From Aeromonas schubertii (GTDB lineage: Bacteria > Pseudomonadota > Gammaproteobacteria > Enterobacterales > Aeromonadaceae), in assembly GCF_000820105.1 (NCBI RefSeq), contig NZ_CDDB01000089.1:18957-82956 (forward strand): a stretch of DNA of 64,000 bases, read 5' to 3'. Under the pieces are notes generated by a model, which made no database searches, had not been told where the DNA came from, and was given only the letters and a program-made list of their open reading frames with translations. Positions 36,547 through 45,518 of this stretch are shown piece after piece. The translations under genes and the position numbers were made by a program. Position 1 is the first letter of the stretch. Every line of letters begins with the position of its first letter.

Positions 36547-37674
36547 ATGCGTGTTGTTTCCCTTATCAAGGTGACACTGCTCAGCCTGATGCTGAGCGGC
36601 TGTATCGCCCCCTTGCTGATCTCTCCGGGTAGCCAGTTGATGTGGGCCCTGCTCAAGCCCCTGGTCGGTTTCGACCCCAACGAGGTCAACCTCTTCGAGC
36701 AGCCTCTGGTCAAGGATCGCATGACCGCCATACTGGGACCCCACTACGATACCACCATGACCCTGCTCAAGACTGCCAGCGAGTTGCAGCAAGAGGGGCC
36801 TCTCTTCTTTGCCCTGTCACGCGCCGTACCCGGGCTGAGCGACAAGGCGGGGCTGGTGTGGAACTCGGACACCAACCAGATGGCGGTCATGTTGGTTGAC
36901 CAGCAGGGTCCCAAGGTGTTCGCCGAGCCAGGAGCCCGGCCCAGTTGGCCCAACCCCATGCAGGCCTGGCAGGCCCCCCTCGGCAATGCCCAAGGTGCCG
37001 TCGGAGCGCTGGGTGCCGTCGGCTCGACGCTGGAGACCCTGAGCAACCCGCAACAGGCGGTAAATGGTCTGGTGCAAAGCGGTACCCGGACTCTGGTGGA
37101 GAGTGCTCAACAGGGTGTGACTCAGGCGACGACGCAAGCCACTACCCAGGCCACAAATCAAGCTCGGCAGGCCGGCACGCAAGCGGCCATCGAGGCGGTA
37201 AACCAAGCCAGCCAGACCAGGACTCAGGTTGCCACCCAGGCCACGAATCAAGCTCGGCAGGCCAGCACGCAAGCGGCCATCGAGGCGGTAAACCAAGCCA
37301 GCCAGACCAGGACTGAGGTTGCCACCCAGGCCACAAATCAGGCCGGGCAGAAAGCCGCCAGCAGTCTCCAGCAGGGCGTCGTCCCCCTGCCCACCCATTC
37401 GGCCATCGACCAGGCCCCGGCGGTCGTCACACCTGCCGCCTTAGCCCAAAAGGGGAAAGCGCCGGCCAAGGAACCCGGAGCACAGGGGCAAGCAGAGGCG
37501 CCTGCGAGCGCCGGGCAACAGGTTGCCGACAAGGCCAGGGAGCTGGAGCAGCAAGGCAAGGCCATGACCGACAAGCCAACTGCGGCAGCGGCCAAGCAGG
37601 CTACAGCCAGTGCGACCGCGGGAGAAGAGAGCCGCGCCGCCGCCGAGGCCGAGCTGGAGAAGCTGCTGAACTAA
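36547..37674 (+). CDS. Lipoprotein with Ala/Gln/Thr-rich internal repeats
   Basis: The 375-residue protein has a lipoprotein signal (LLSLMLSGC, cysteine at residue 19). Residues 20-150 form a moderately conserved-looking domain (PLLISPGSQLMWALLKPLVGFDPNEVNLFEQPLV). From about residue 185 it becomes an Ala/Gln/Thr-rich tract with a 30-residue unit repeated twice and begun a third time. QATT-type four-residue steps precede it. The tail is rich in Ala, Lys and Glu. The low-complexity part may be a long helix or flexible spacer from the membrane. No family recognised for the whole protein. Confidence 0.7.
   Translation: MRVVSLIKVTLLSLMLSGCIAPLLISPGSQLMWALLKPLVGFDPNEVNLFEQPLVKDRMTAILGPHYDTTMTLLKTASELQQEGPLFFALSRAVPGLSDKAGLVWNSDTNQMAVMLVDQQGPKVFAEPGARPSWPNPMQAWQAPLGNAQGAVGALGAVGSTLETLSNPQQAVNGLVQSGTRTLVESAQQGVTQATTQATTQATNQARQAGTQAAIEAVNQASQTRTQVATQATNQARQASTQAAIEAVNQASQTRTEVATQATNQAGQKAASSLQQGVVPLPTHSAIDQAPAVVTPAALAQKGKAPAKEPGAQGQAEAPASAGQQVADKARELEQQGKAMTDKPTAAAAKQATASATAGEESRAAAEAELEKLLN
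37150..37350 (+). repeat. 90-bp tandem repeat inside the lipoprotein gene
   Basis: A 90-bp unit starts at 37150 and again at 37240, differing at only a few bases, and a third copy begins at 37330 and diverges after about 20 bp. Each unit encodes 30 residues of the type ATNQARQAGTQAAIEAVNQA. The near identity suggests recent duplication and possible copy-number variation between strains. Confidence 0.85.
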
Positions 37675-37689
37675 AGCGCAATCGAGACG

Positions 37690-37715
37690 AAGAGGCCACC
37701 CTTGGGTGGCCTCTT
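37690..37715. terminator. Terminator between the repeat lipoprotein and a convergent membrane protein gene
   Basis: A 12-bp stem AAGAGGCCACCC/GGGTGGCCTCTT with a 2-nt spacer lies 15 bp after the lipoprotein stop and can act in both directions. Confidence 0.75.
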
Positions 37716-37719
37716 GGGT

Positions 37720-38136
37720 TTATGGGTAGTAGCGCTCCCGCTCTCGGGGGCGCTCCTGATGCAGCTGAGATGGCGGCTCGGCAGACGGCTGAGAGTGGCG
37801 GGTACCAAACTCGATGGAGGTACGGATGAGGTCCACACCGGCCCTGATGATGATGACCCCCATGTGAACCAACTTGACGCAGACCCAGAGGAAGGCCATC
37901 AAGAGGATCAGCTTGAGCACGGTCTGGAAGGCTTCAAGGAAGTTCTGCTCCAGATTGGCGGTCAGGCCGTTGGCACTGGTCATCAACCAGTTGTAGACCT
38001 CTCGCACAAAGGGGATACGACTCGGCATCTCCAGTACGTCGAGTGCCGCCGGCAGCGCCTGGAAGATCACCACTGTGCCGAACAGGATCAGGATCACCCC
38101 CAGGGTGATGCCGAGGAAAAACGCAAACTGTTTCAT
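37720..38136 (-). CDS. Small membrane protein, unknown
   Basis: The 138-residue product from ATG 38136 has two strong transmembrane helices, about residues 5-27 (FAFFLGITLGVILILFGTVV) and 72-95 (LKLILLMAFLWVCVKLVHMG). An amphipathic loop lies between, and the tail is polar and Arg/Glu/Pro rich (HQERPRERERYYP). I recognise no family. A longer frame to 38229 exists, but the hydrophobic start at 38136 is more natural. It is convergent with the repeat lipoprotein and divergent from the solute-binding gene. Confidence 0.65.
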   Translation of the reverse strand: MKQFAFFLGITLGVILILFGTVVIFQALPAALDVLEMPSRIPFVREVYNWLMTSANGLTANLEQNFLEAFQTVLKLILLMAFLWVCVKLVHMGVIIIRAGVDLIRTSIEFGTRHSQPSAEPPSQLHQERPRERERYYP

Positions 38137-38258
38137 GTCTTGACCACTGATAATAAGAACCTGCCAACTATAGCCGCCGCAGGGGGGCCATGTCATGGGA
38201 TGAACCCGGGAGCCTATACTCAAACACATTCCATAATCTTCGCCGTGATGGAGGCGTG

Positions 38259-39023
38259 ATGAGACATCTCCTTATCCTGCTATGGTGTTGCACTCTACCT
38301 CTTTGGGCACTCACTTATTACTCGGAAGAAAACCAGCCCCTCAATGGCCAGGGCCCCCGTGGTGAGGCGAGCGGATTCTCCGTCGAGTTGCTAAAGCTGG
38401 TCTGGCAGGAGATGGGGGAAAAGGAGCACCCCATCCATTTCTTGCCCTGGTCCCAGGGCTGGTACCTGCTCACCCAGCAGCCCGGAGTGGTACTCTTTGC
38501 CACCTCTCGCACCCGTGCCCGTGCCCCCCATTTTCTCTGGGCCTGCCCCATCAGCGTTTCCCAAATCTCACTCATCGGCCGTAAACAGGACAAGCATGTC
38601 ATTCACTCCCTCGAAGACCTTCGAGCCTTGCGTATTGGCGCCATGAAGGCGGATGTGGGCGAACAACTGCTGCTCAATGCGGGTCTCTCTCCACAGGGCA
38701 TAATGTCGGTGGATCGCATGGAGCAAGTGGTGCGCCAACTGGCCCTGTCTCGTACCGACCTGGTCTCGGCCAACCAGGACTTGCTCCTGCACCAGATAGG
38801 CAGAATGGGCTTCAACCGGGATGAGTTCGAGATAGTCGCGACCTTGAGCCAGCAAGAGAGCTGTTTCGCCTTCAACCCGACCACCTCGCCCGAGGAGGTA
38901 AAACATTTCCAGCAGGCTCTGGAACGGGTAATGAAGAGCCAGGCCTACCGCGCCCTGACCGACAAATACGCCCACATGCTCAACTTTACCCTCAACCCGA
39001 CGGCCACACCCCTGCTGAAGTAG
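38259..39023 (+). CDS. Orphan periplasmic solute-binding protein (SBP_bac_3 family)
   Basis: The 254-residue protein starts at ATG 38259 after GGAGG. It has a signal peptide (HLLILLWCCTLPLWA) and a binding-protein fold: YYSEENQPLNGQGPRGEASGFSVELLKLVWQEMG, FATSRTRARAPHFLWACPIS and the closing ALTDKYAHMLN. This pattern is typical of stand-alone SBP_bac_3 proteins abundant in Aeromonas, Shewanella and Vibrio. No transporter is adjacent; ligand unknown. Confidence 0.8.
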   Translation: MRHLLILLWCCTLPLWALTYYSEENQPLNGQGPRGEASGFSVELLKLVWQEMGEKEHPIHFLPWSQGWYLLTQQPGVVLFATSRTRARAPHFLWACPISVSQISLIGRKQDKHVIHSLEDLRALRIGAMKADVGEQLLLNAGLSPQGIMSVDRMEQVVRQLALSRTDLVSANQDLLLHQIGRMGFNRDEFEIVATLSQQESCFAFNPTTSPEEVKHFQQALERVMKSQAYRALTDKYAHMLNFTLNPTATPLLK

Positions 39024-39080
39024 TTGCCCCCTCCTCCCCTTTCTGTGACCCTGTAGCCATTCGAGGCGAGGGAAAAGATC

Positions 39081-40433
39081 GTGGTTCGCATCCTCTTCAT
39101 CATGTTCTCCCTGCTGGCGGGACAAGCCAGCGCGGCGGCACCGACGGCGGCCGTCTGTGTGGTACAGCATCAAGACAGGGTCCTGATGGTACAAGACAGT
39201 GTCTCGGGCCGCTTCGGCCTGACCGGTGGCTATATCGATGCCGGAGAGACGCCGGAGCAGGCGGCCCTGCGCGAACTCTACGAAGAGACGGGGCTAAAGG
39301 GTGACATTCTCGCCCCCATCGGCCGTTGGCAGCAGGCGGCACTGTTTGCCTGTCGCACCACGACCCCGCTGCAGGCGACCCCCCAGGGGCGCGTCAATCT
39401 GCTTCATGCCCCGAATCTGGGGGGCGAGATTCGCCAGGCCAGACTCATCAACCCCCGTGCTCCCGAGGTCGAACTGCGCTTTCCCGAACAGACTCGCTGG
39501 CTCGCCGAACAGTTGCCTGCCAATAGCGACAGTCCACGACAGGAGCTGACCGACTTTAGCCAGCAGGGCAATCTGCTGCATCGAACCGAACTGCCCTGGC
39601 TGGAACGACTGCAAACCGGGCTCACTCCTCTGGCCCCGCTGCTGGCGGTAACCAACCTGTTTGGTGAACAGGCCCTCTATCTGGTGCTGCTTCCCCTGCT
39701 GCTGCCCTGGTTGGGTTGGCCCAGGCTGCGCGCCATGCTCTTCACCTTGGGCACCCTCGCCTTCTGCATCACCCTCGGCAAGCTGGCCATCGGCTGGCCA
39801 CGCCCCTTCCATCTGGTGCCCCAACTGGCCGAGCAGGCCAGCGGGGGCTTCGGTATGCCCAGCGGCCACACGGCCACCGCCCTGCTCTTCTGGGGCCTGC
39901 TGCTGCGCCAGTGGCGGGGATGTCGCCACCCCCTGATCTGGGCACTACTGGCGGCCCTGCTGACCGGCCTGGCCCGTATCGAGCTGGGAGTGCACTTCAT
40001 CTCCGATGTATTGGGAGGCTTGCTGCTGGGGGCTCTGCTGCTCAGCCAGTCCGAATTACTGGCCCGGCTCTCTGCCCGCCCCCTGGCATGGTGGGCCCTG
40101 AGCCTGCTCGCTCTGGCGCTGGCCTGGCCGACCCAGTCCGGCTCACTGGCCGCCCTGGCCAGCCTGGGGGCCGGTCTGAGCCTGGGACAATCGCTCCCCC
40201 TGCGGCGCCATGCCAGCCCTCCCCTGCCGACGGCCCTGCTGGCCCTGTTGGGCAGCCTGCTGTGTGGCCTGCTGCAGTGGCAGCTCCCCCATCTGATGAG
40301 CAGCTCTTTCACCATCTTGTTACTACAATGGAGCTCCCTGCTACTGCTCGGCCTCTGGCTGAGCGCAGGCATCTGGCTCCTCTCTCCCACTGCAACCCCT
40401 GGAAACGACACCTATGCCCGAGAAGAAGCGTGA
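39081..40433 (+). CDS. Secreted Nudix hydrolase fused to a PAP2 membrane phosphatase
   Basis: The 450-residue protein starts at GTG 39081 after GAGGG. A signal peptide (1-18) leads to a Nudix domain whose box is intact: G50-x5-E56-x7-R64-E65-LY-E68-E69-T-G71-L. From about residue 185 it becomes a polytopic PAP2 phosphatase with K234-x6-R241P242, PSGH at 260-263 and R299-x5-H305-x3-D309, all catalytic residues present. Both active sites should face the periplasm. A joint role in hydrolysing diphosphate-linked lipids or nucleotides in the envelope is inferred; the substrate is unknown. Its end overlaps the ydiK start by 20 bp. Confidence 0.88.
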   Translation: MVRILFIMFSLLAGQASAAAPTAAVCVVQHQDRVLMVQDSVSGRFGLTGGYIDAGETPEQAALRELYEETGLKGDILAPIGRWQQAALFACRTTTPLQATPQGRVNLLHAPNLGGEIRQARLINPRAPEVELRFPEQTRWLAEQLPANSDSPRQELTDFSQQGNLLHRTELPWLERLQTGLTPLAPLLAVTNLFGEQALYLVLLPLLLPWLGWPRLRAMLFTLGTLAFCITLGKLAIGWPRPFHLVPQLAEQASGGFGMPSGHTATALLFWGLLLRQWRGCRHPLIWALLAALLTGLARIELGVHFISDVLGGLLLGALLLSQSELLARLSARPLAWWALSLLALALAWPTQSGSLAALASLGAGLSLGQSLPLRRHASPPLPTALLALLGSLLCGLLQWQLPHLMSSSFTILLLQWSSLLLLGLWLSAGIWLLSPTATPGNDTYAREEA

Positions 40434-41505
40434 CCTGGCCAAAGTAACCCTGGGAGTGCTGTTTATCGGCATTCTCATCATCTCCAGCCTCTGGGTCCTC
40501 AGGCCTTTCCTGCCCGCCCTCATCTGGGGCACCATGATCACCATTGCCACCTGGCCCCTGCTTCGAATGGTACAGCGCCTGCTATGGGGACGACGGGCCC
40601 TGGCCGTGCTGGTCATGACCGGCGCCCTGCTGTTGCTGTTTGTCATTCCGCTCTCCATGGCACTGGCCACCATGGCCGAGAAGGTTCCCCTGCTGCTGGA
40701 GTGGGCCGGAACCTTCAACCACTCGACCCCACCCGAGCTCCTCTGGCTGCAACAGATCCCCCTGGTCGGTGACAAGCTGCTGGAGTTGTGGCGCCAGATC
40801 CTCGCCAGCGGCGGTCAGGTGCTGTTTGCCAAGCTGACCCCCTATCTGGGTCAGACGGCCAAGTGGCTGGCGGCCCAGGCAGGCAATCTCGGCATGCTGT
40901 TTGTCCACTTCCTGCTGACCGTCGCCGTCTGCGGCATGCTCTACCACTCCGGGGAGCGGGCAGCCAACGGCATTCGCCGCTTTGCCCACCGGTTGGCCGG
41001 TGAGCGGGGGGACAACGCCACCGTGCTGGCCTCTCAGGCGATCCGCGCCGTGGCCCTCGGGGTAGTGGTCACCGCCCTGGTGCAATCCACCGTGGCCGGT
41101 ATCGGTCTGCTGATCGCCGGTATCCCCTACGTGATGGTGCTGGTGGTGTTAATGTTCGTGTTGATCATCGCCCAGATAGGCCCCTTCCCGGTGCTGCTCG
41201 GTGCCATCGGTTACCTCTATTGGAGCGGCGACAACACCTGGGGCACCTTCCTGCTGGTGTGGTCCCTGTTTGCCGGCAGCATGGATAACTTCCTGCGCCC
41301 CTACCTCATCAAGCAGGGGGCCGACCTGCCCCTGATCCTGATCCTGGTGGGGGTTATCGGTGGCCTGTTTGCCTTCGGCATCATAGGCCTCTTCATCGGC
41401 CCGGTTGTGCTGGCCGTGGCCTATACCCTGCTCGATGCCTGGATCCGGGAAGGGGAGGAGAAAGAGGCCGCCGCACGGGCACAGGAACCCACTGCGGCCA
41501 CCTGA
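40414..41505 (+). CDS. ydiK: AI-2E family transporter YdiK
   Basis: The 363-residue membrane protein matches YdiK of the AI-2E exporter family across its length. The blocks include IATWPLLRMVQRLLWGRRALAVLVMT, AIRAVALGVVVTALVQ, GADLPLILILVGVIGGLFAFG and GLFIGPVVLAV. About eight transmembrane helices are expected. The family includes TqsA, but YdiK's own substrate is not established. It starts 20 bp before the end of the Nudix-PAP2 gene, so the two are translationally coupled. Confidence 0.9.
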   Translation: MPEKKRDLAKVTLGVLFIGILIISSLWVLRPFLPALIWGTMITIATWPLLRMVQRLLWGRRALAVLVMTGALLLLFVIPLSMALATMAEKVPLLLEWAGTFNHSTPPELLWLQQIPLVGDKLLELWRQILASGGQVLFAKLTPYLGQTAKWLAAQAGNLGMLFVHFLLTVAVCGMLYHSGERAANGIRRFAHRLAGERGDNATVLASQAIRAVALGVVVTALVQSTVAGIGLLIAGIPYVMVLVVLMFVLIIAQIGPFPVLLGAIGYLYWSGDNTWGTFLLVWSLFAGSMDNFLRPYLIKQGADLPLILILVGVIGGLFAFGIIGLFIGPVVLAVAYTLLDAWIREGEEKEAAARAQEPTAAT

Positions 41506-41516
41506 CCCTACTTCCC

Positions 41517-42605
41517 TCAGGACGGTTGATGCAGGGTGATGCAGTGGATCCCACCGCCCCCTGCCGCCACCGGGTCTATGTCCACGGGCACTATCTTGCG
41601 ACCGGGGTAGAGCGCCCCGAGCAGGGTCTGGCAGTGGACATCGGCCTCGGGATCACCAAACCGGGGGATCACGACGGCGCCGTTGATCGGCAGATAGTTG
41701 ATATAGCCGGCGGCAAAGTCGGGGCTGCGGCTGAAGCGGTTATCCCTGGGCTGGCGCGGTGGGGGCAGAAGATGCAACTGCAGCGCCCTGCCATCGGCAT
41801 CCCGCGCCCCCTGCAAGATGGCCAGGTGTTCGCGGGTCACGGCGTAGTCATGGGAGTCAGGGTCGTTGTCCAGATTGACCACCACCACGCCGGGACGCAC
41901 GAAGCGGGCATAGAAGTCCACATGGGCATCTGTGATGTCCCGCCCCTTGATCCCCGGCAACCAGATGATCTTCCGTAACCCGAGCAGCCCCTTGAGCTCG
42001 GCCTCCAGCTCGGCACGGGCCACTCCGGGGTTACGATTGTCGTTGAGCCAGCAGCTTTCGGTCATGATCGCCGTGCCCTCACCATCCACCTCTATGCCAC
42101 CTCCCTCGCCCGTGATGTTGGCCCGCAGATGACGCGCCCCGCTGGCCCTGGCCACCACCGCCGCCAACCGACTGTCGCTGGCGTGTTCCTGCTTCTCCCC
42201 CCAGCCGTTGAAGTTGAAGTCCACCAGGGCGAGTCCGTCCCCATCCCGCACGAAGACGCCCCCGCTGTCACGCACCCAGATATCGTCCAGAGCCACCGGG
42301 ATGAAACGGGTATTGCTCTCGCCACACAGTCGCCGCGCCAGGACCTCCTCACCCGGTCGACACAGCACGGTGACCGAAGTGAAAGGGGTCATGGCGCGCA
42401 CCAGTCGGCCTATGGTGGCCTGCACCTCCTGAAACGAGCGCCCCCAAATGGCACGACTGGCGGCAAACGCCACCCAGACTCGCTCCTGAGGCGCGCTCTC
42501 GTCGGGCATGACCAGAGACTCCTCTGCATCGGCCCACCCCAGGGGGGTAACGGCCAGCACGCCCAGGGCGGCCATCATCTTGAGCAGGATACGGCGAGTG
42601 TTCAT
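41517..42605 (-). CDS. Agmatine deiminase family protein with Tat-type signal
   Basis: The 362-residue protein belongs to the agmatine deiminase / peptidylarginine deiminase (PF04371) family. It shows DDIWVRDSGGVFVRD, EGGGIEVDGEG, DAHVDFYARFV and the catalytic cysteine in GGGGIHCIT. The N-terminus NTRRILLKMMAALGVLAVTPLGWADA has a twin-arginine motif (TRRILLK) and a hydrophobic segment, so export by Tat is likely. Family members convert agmatine to N-carbamoylputrescine. A LysR regulator is divergent, 116 bp away. Start 42605 is chosen over 42620 for the signal sequence. Confidence 0.87.
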   Translation of the reverse strand: MNTRRILLKMMAALGVLAVTPLGWADAEESLVMPDESAPQERVWVAFAASRAIWGRSFQEVQATIGRLVRAMTPFTSVTVLCRPGEEVLARRLCGESNTRFIPVALDDIWVRDSGGVFVRDGDGLALVDFNFNGWGEKQEHASDSRLAAVVARASGARHLRANITGEGGGIEVDGEGTAIMTESCWLNDNRNPGVARAELEAELKGLLGLRKIIWLPGIKGRDITDAHVDFYARFVRPGVVVVNLDNDPDSHDYAVTREHLAILQGARDADGRALQLHLLPPPRQPRDNRFSRSPDFAAGYINYLPINGAVVIPRFGDPEADVHCQTLLGALYPGRKIVPVDIDPVAAGGGGIHCITLHQPS

Positions 42606-42721
42606 CTTGACTCCTATCATTAGTTTTTATTACAGGTTCACAACACAGTGATAGGCTAGATGTCCAATGCATGCGGAACAAACGATCAATTTAGCGACAA
42701 AGTGATAAGCAAGGCTAATCA

Positions 42722-43576
42722 ATGAAACTCAAACAGTGGCCCCCGCTCAACGTGCTGCGCGGCTTCGAGGCCGCCGCCAGACTGGGCAGTTTTCACAGGG
42801 CGGCAGAGGAGCTGCATCTCACCCAGTCTGCCATCAGCCAGCAGATCCGAAGCCTGGAGGAGATGCTCGGCCAGCCCCTCTTCCTGCGCCAGGGCCGCGG
42901 CGTGATCCTCACCGATGCGGGTGCCGACCTGCAGGCCACCACCTGTGAGGTATTACAACAACTGGTCGCGGGCCTAAAGCGACTCGACCAGTATCAGAAA
43001 CCCAACCAGGTGATCCTGCACACCAGCCAGGAGTTGGCCCGCTACTGGCTGGTGCCCCGCCTCCCGGCGCTGCGCCAGTGCCACCCGGAGATCGATCTCT
43101 GGCTCGTCACCGGCAGCGAGCCCCCCGACATGCAGGGCGACACCATTGACCTGGCACTCCATGCGAACCTCAAGGCCCAGGCCGATTGCGACCTCTACAG
43201 CCTGTATCAGGATTGGCTGCTGCCGGTGGCGGCACCGGCCATCGCCCACCGGTCACCCGAGGAGCGACTGACCCTGCACGGGGAGCGGGAGATGGATTGG
43301 CAACGCTGGCTGCTGCAAGGGGGAGACGGGCTCGGGCTGAGAGAGGAAGGATTCAACTTCTCGGATCCCGGCCTGCTGCTGGAAGCCGCCATCACAGGTG
43401 TGGGCGTGGCCCTGGCCTGCGAACTACTGGCCCGACCGGCTCTCGAGGAGGGGCGCCTGCTTCCCCTTTCAGCCCACAGGGTCAAGGGCCCCCGCTGGGA
43501 CCTGCTGATCCACAGAGAGAGCCGCGAGATACCCCACTGCCGCACCCTGCTCACCTGGTTGCGCCAGGCATTCTGA
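42722..43576 (+). CDS. LysR-family regulator (GcvA-like)
   Basis: The 284-residue protein has the LysR helix-turn-helix at about residues 9-65 (PPLNVLRGFEAAARLGSFHRAAEELHLTQSAISQQIRSLEEM). The effector domain opens with LARYWLVPRLPALRQCHPEIDL, as in GcvA-type members. It faces the agmatine deiminase gene across 116 bp and is the natural candidate to control it. The ligand is unknown, although agmatine or arginine would make sense. Confidence 0.92.
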   Translation: MKLKQWPPLNVLRGFEAAARLGSFHRAAEELHLTQSAISQQIRSLEEMLGQPLFLRQGRGVILTDAGADLQATTCEVLQQLVAGLKRLDQYQKPNQVILHTSQELARYWLVPRLPALRQCHPEIDLWLVTGSEPPDMQGDTIDLALHANLKAQADCDLYSLYQDWLLPVAAPAIAHRSPEERLTLHGEREMDWQRWLLQGGDGLGLREEGFNFSDPGLLLEAAITGVGVALACELLARPALEEGRLLPLSAHRVKGPRWDLLIHRESREIPHCRTLLTWLRQAF

Positions 43577-43640
43577 GCCCCGTCACTGACAGGGGAGGCT
43601 CAGGCTGCTCTAATGGATAACCCCATCACTGGAGTCCGAT

Positions 43641-45518
43641 GTGAACACCTACCCACAGTGGCTGATCGCCTCCTGGCAGCGCTGCAGCCTGCAAAGCGCC
43701 CCCGCCCCCTGGCAACCGCCTCACCAGGCCCGTGGCCAGACCCTGCAGAGCATGCTGCAACGCAAACGGGATCTGGTGGTGACCGGCGAGATGGCCCTCG
43801 AGGATCTCTACGAGTACATGGAGGGGCGCCGCTGCGCCCTGCTGCTCACCGACGAGAGCGGCTGCCTGCTGGCACGGGTCGGCCATGGGGAGATCCTGGC
43901 GGCGCTCGGTGAGCTCGGGTTGCTGCAGGGGGCCTTCCTGAGTGAGGGGCGCCTCGGCAGCAATGCCATCAACCTGGCGGGCTATCTGGGGACCCCCCTG
44001 ACCCTGCGTGGCAAGGAGCACTTCAAGGAGGCCCTGCACGGCTGGGTCGGCTCGGCGGCGCCCGTCTTCAATCCCCAGGGACGTCTGGTGGCCATGCTGG
44101 CCCTCTACTGCCCCCTCGAAGAGGCTCAGCCGGGGGATCTGGCGCTGGCCGTCGCGGCGGGAAGAGAGCTGGCCAACCAGCTACAGATGGAGGGACTGAT
44201 GCAAGAGTCCCAGCGTCACCTGAGTGAGCTCTATGCCCTGCTGGAGGGGATGGACGACGGCGTGCTGGCCTGGGATCATCAGGCAAAGATCCGCTACCTC
44301 AACCGGCTCGCCGCCGAACGTCTTGGATTGGACCCGGCCCGGGTGCTCGGGCAGCCTCTCGCGCTCTATCTGCGCCTGCCGAGGCGACTGGAGCTGGCCA
44401 TCGAATCGGACGAGCCATTGAGCCACGTAGATCTGACGCTGGAGTGCGAGGGACGGCTCCTCCCCGTGCTGCTCAGTCTCAAGCGTGTGCCAACCCCGTT
44501 GGGGGCCCACTTTATCGCACTGCTTCATCCGGCCGAGCGCCTCGAAGCCCTCTGGCTTCGGCGCCAACCGCCCCCCATCCTGGTCACCGATTCCCAATCC
44601 ATGACCCGAGTCCTGCGTCTGGCCCGTCAGGCCGCCCACGGCAACGGCCCCGTGCTGCTGCGCGGTGAGCCCGGCAGTGGTAAAGGGGCGCTCGCCGCCT
44701 ATCTGCATCAGGAGGGGAGTCAGGCCGATGGCCCTCTGGTCACCGTGGATTGCCAGGCCATCCCGGCGACCCGCCTGGAGCAGTTGCTGATGGGATGTGA
44801 CGAGGAGGGGCTGGAGCGGCCCGGCAAGATAGAAGAGGCCCATGGCGGCACCCTGCTACTGGAACAGATAGAGCACCTGACCCAGCCCCTGCAGGGGGCG
44901 CTGCTGCATTGGCTCAAGAGCGGGCGGCTGCAGCGCTTCGACTCCCCCCGAGTGCTGCTGCCGAAATGTCGCCTCATCGCCACCAGCACTGCCGATCTCG
45001 AGGAGTGGGTGGAACAAGGGGGCTTCGGTCGTCAGCTGCTCTTTGCCCTGCAGGGGTTTGAGCTGTGGCAGCCCCCCCTGCGCGAGCGCATCGCCGATCT
45101 GCCCCGCCTCATCGCCCAGCAGCTGGAACAGCAGGGGGATCCCCGCCGCCTCTCGGCCAGGGCTCGGGAGCGGCTGTTGGCCCACCCCTGGCCCGGTAAC
45201 CTGACCGAGCTGCACGCGGTCATCGAACACGCCAGGCTCAGGGCCGAAGGGGAGTCTATCGAGCCGGAGCACCTGCCATCCACCCTGCGACACACCCGGG
45301 TCGAGACCGTGGAGCCCCCCTCCCTGATGACACTGGCCGAGCAGGAGCGCCGTGCCCTGCTTGAGGCGGCGGCCCTTTGTCAGGGACGAGTGCAGCAGAT
45401 GGCCGAGCGGCTCGGCATCAGCCGCACCACCCTATGGCGCCGGCTCAAGGCCCTCGACATAGACATGTCACACTACCGGGATCACTCGGCATCACCGAAG
45501 CGCTCGGCCGCCAGCTGA
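43641..45518 (+). CDS. dhaR: Transcriptional activator DhaR of the dihydroxyacetone kinase operon
   Basis: The 625-residue protein starts at GTG 43641 after GGAG. It has an N-terminal GAF-like region (about 60-180), a PAS domain (about 195-300), an AAA+ domain with Walker A GEPGSGKG near residue 340, and a C-terminal Fis-type helix-turn-helix (GRVQQMAERLGISRTTLWRRLKAL). The GAFTGA loop needed to contact sigma-54 is missing; the region reads GCDEEGLERPGKIEEAHGG. E. coli DhaR likewise works with sigma-70 and senses DhaK and DhaL. The convergent dhaKLM genes fix the assignment. Its last 37 bp overlap dhaM. Confidence 0.92.
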   Translation: MNTYPQWLIASWQRCSLQSAPAPWQPPHQARGQTLQSMLQRKRDLVVTGEMALEDLYEYMEGRRCALLLTDESGCLLARVGHGEILAALGELGLLQGAFLSEGRLGSNAINLAGYLGTPLTLRGKEHFKEALHGWVGSAAPVFNPQGRLVAMLALYCPLEEAQPGDLALAVAAGRELANQLQMEGLMQESQRHLSELYALLEGMDDGVLAWDHQAKIRYLNRLAAERLGLDPARVLGQPLALYLRLPRRLELAIESDEPLSHVDLTLECEGRLLPVLLSLKRVPTPLGAHFIALLHPAERLEALWLRRQPPPILVTDSQSMTRVLRLARQAAHGNGPVLLRGEPGSGKGALAAYLHQEGSQADGPLVTVDCQAIPATRLEQLLMGCDEEGLERPGKIEEAHGGTLLLEQIEHLTQPLQGALLHWLKSGRLQRFDSPRVLLPKCRLIATSTADLEEWVEQGGFGRQLLFALQGFELWQPPLRERIADLPRLIAQQLEQQGDPRRLSARARERLLAHPWPGNLTELHAVIEHARLRAEGESIEPEHLPSTLRHTRVETVEPPSLMTLAEQERRALLEAAALCQGRVQQMAERLGISRTTLWRRLKALDIDMSHYRDHSASPKRSAAS

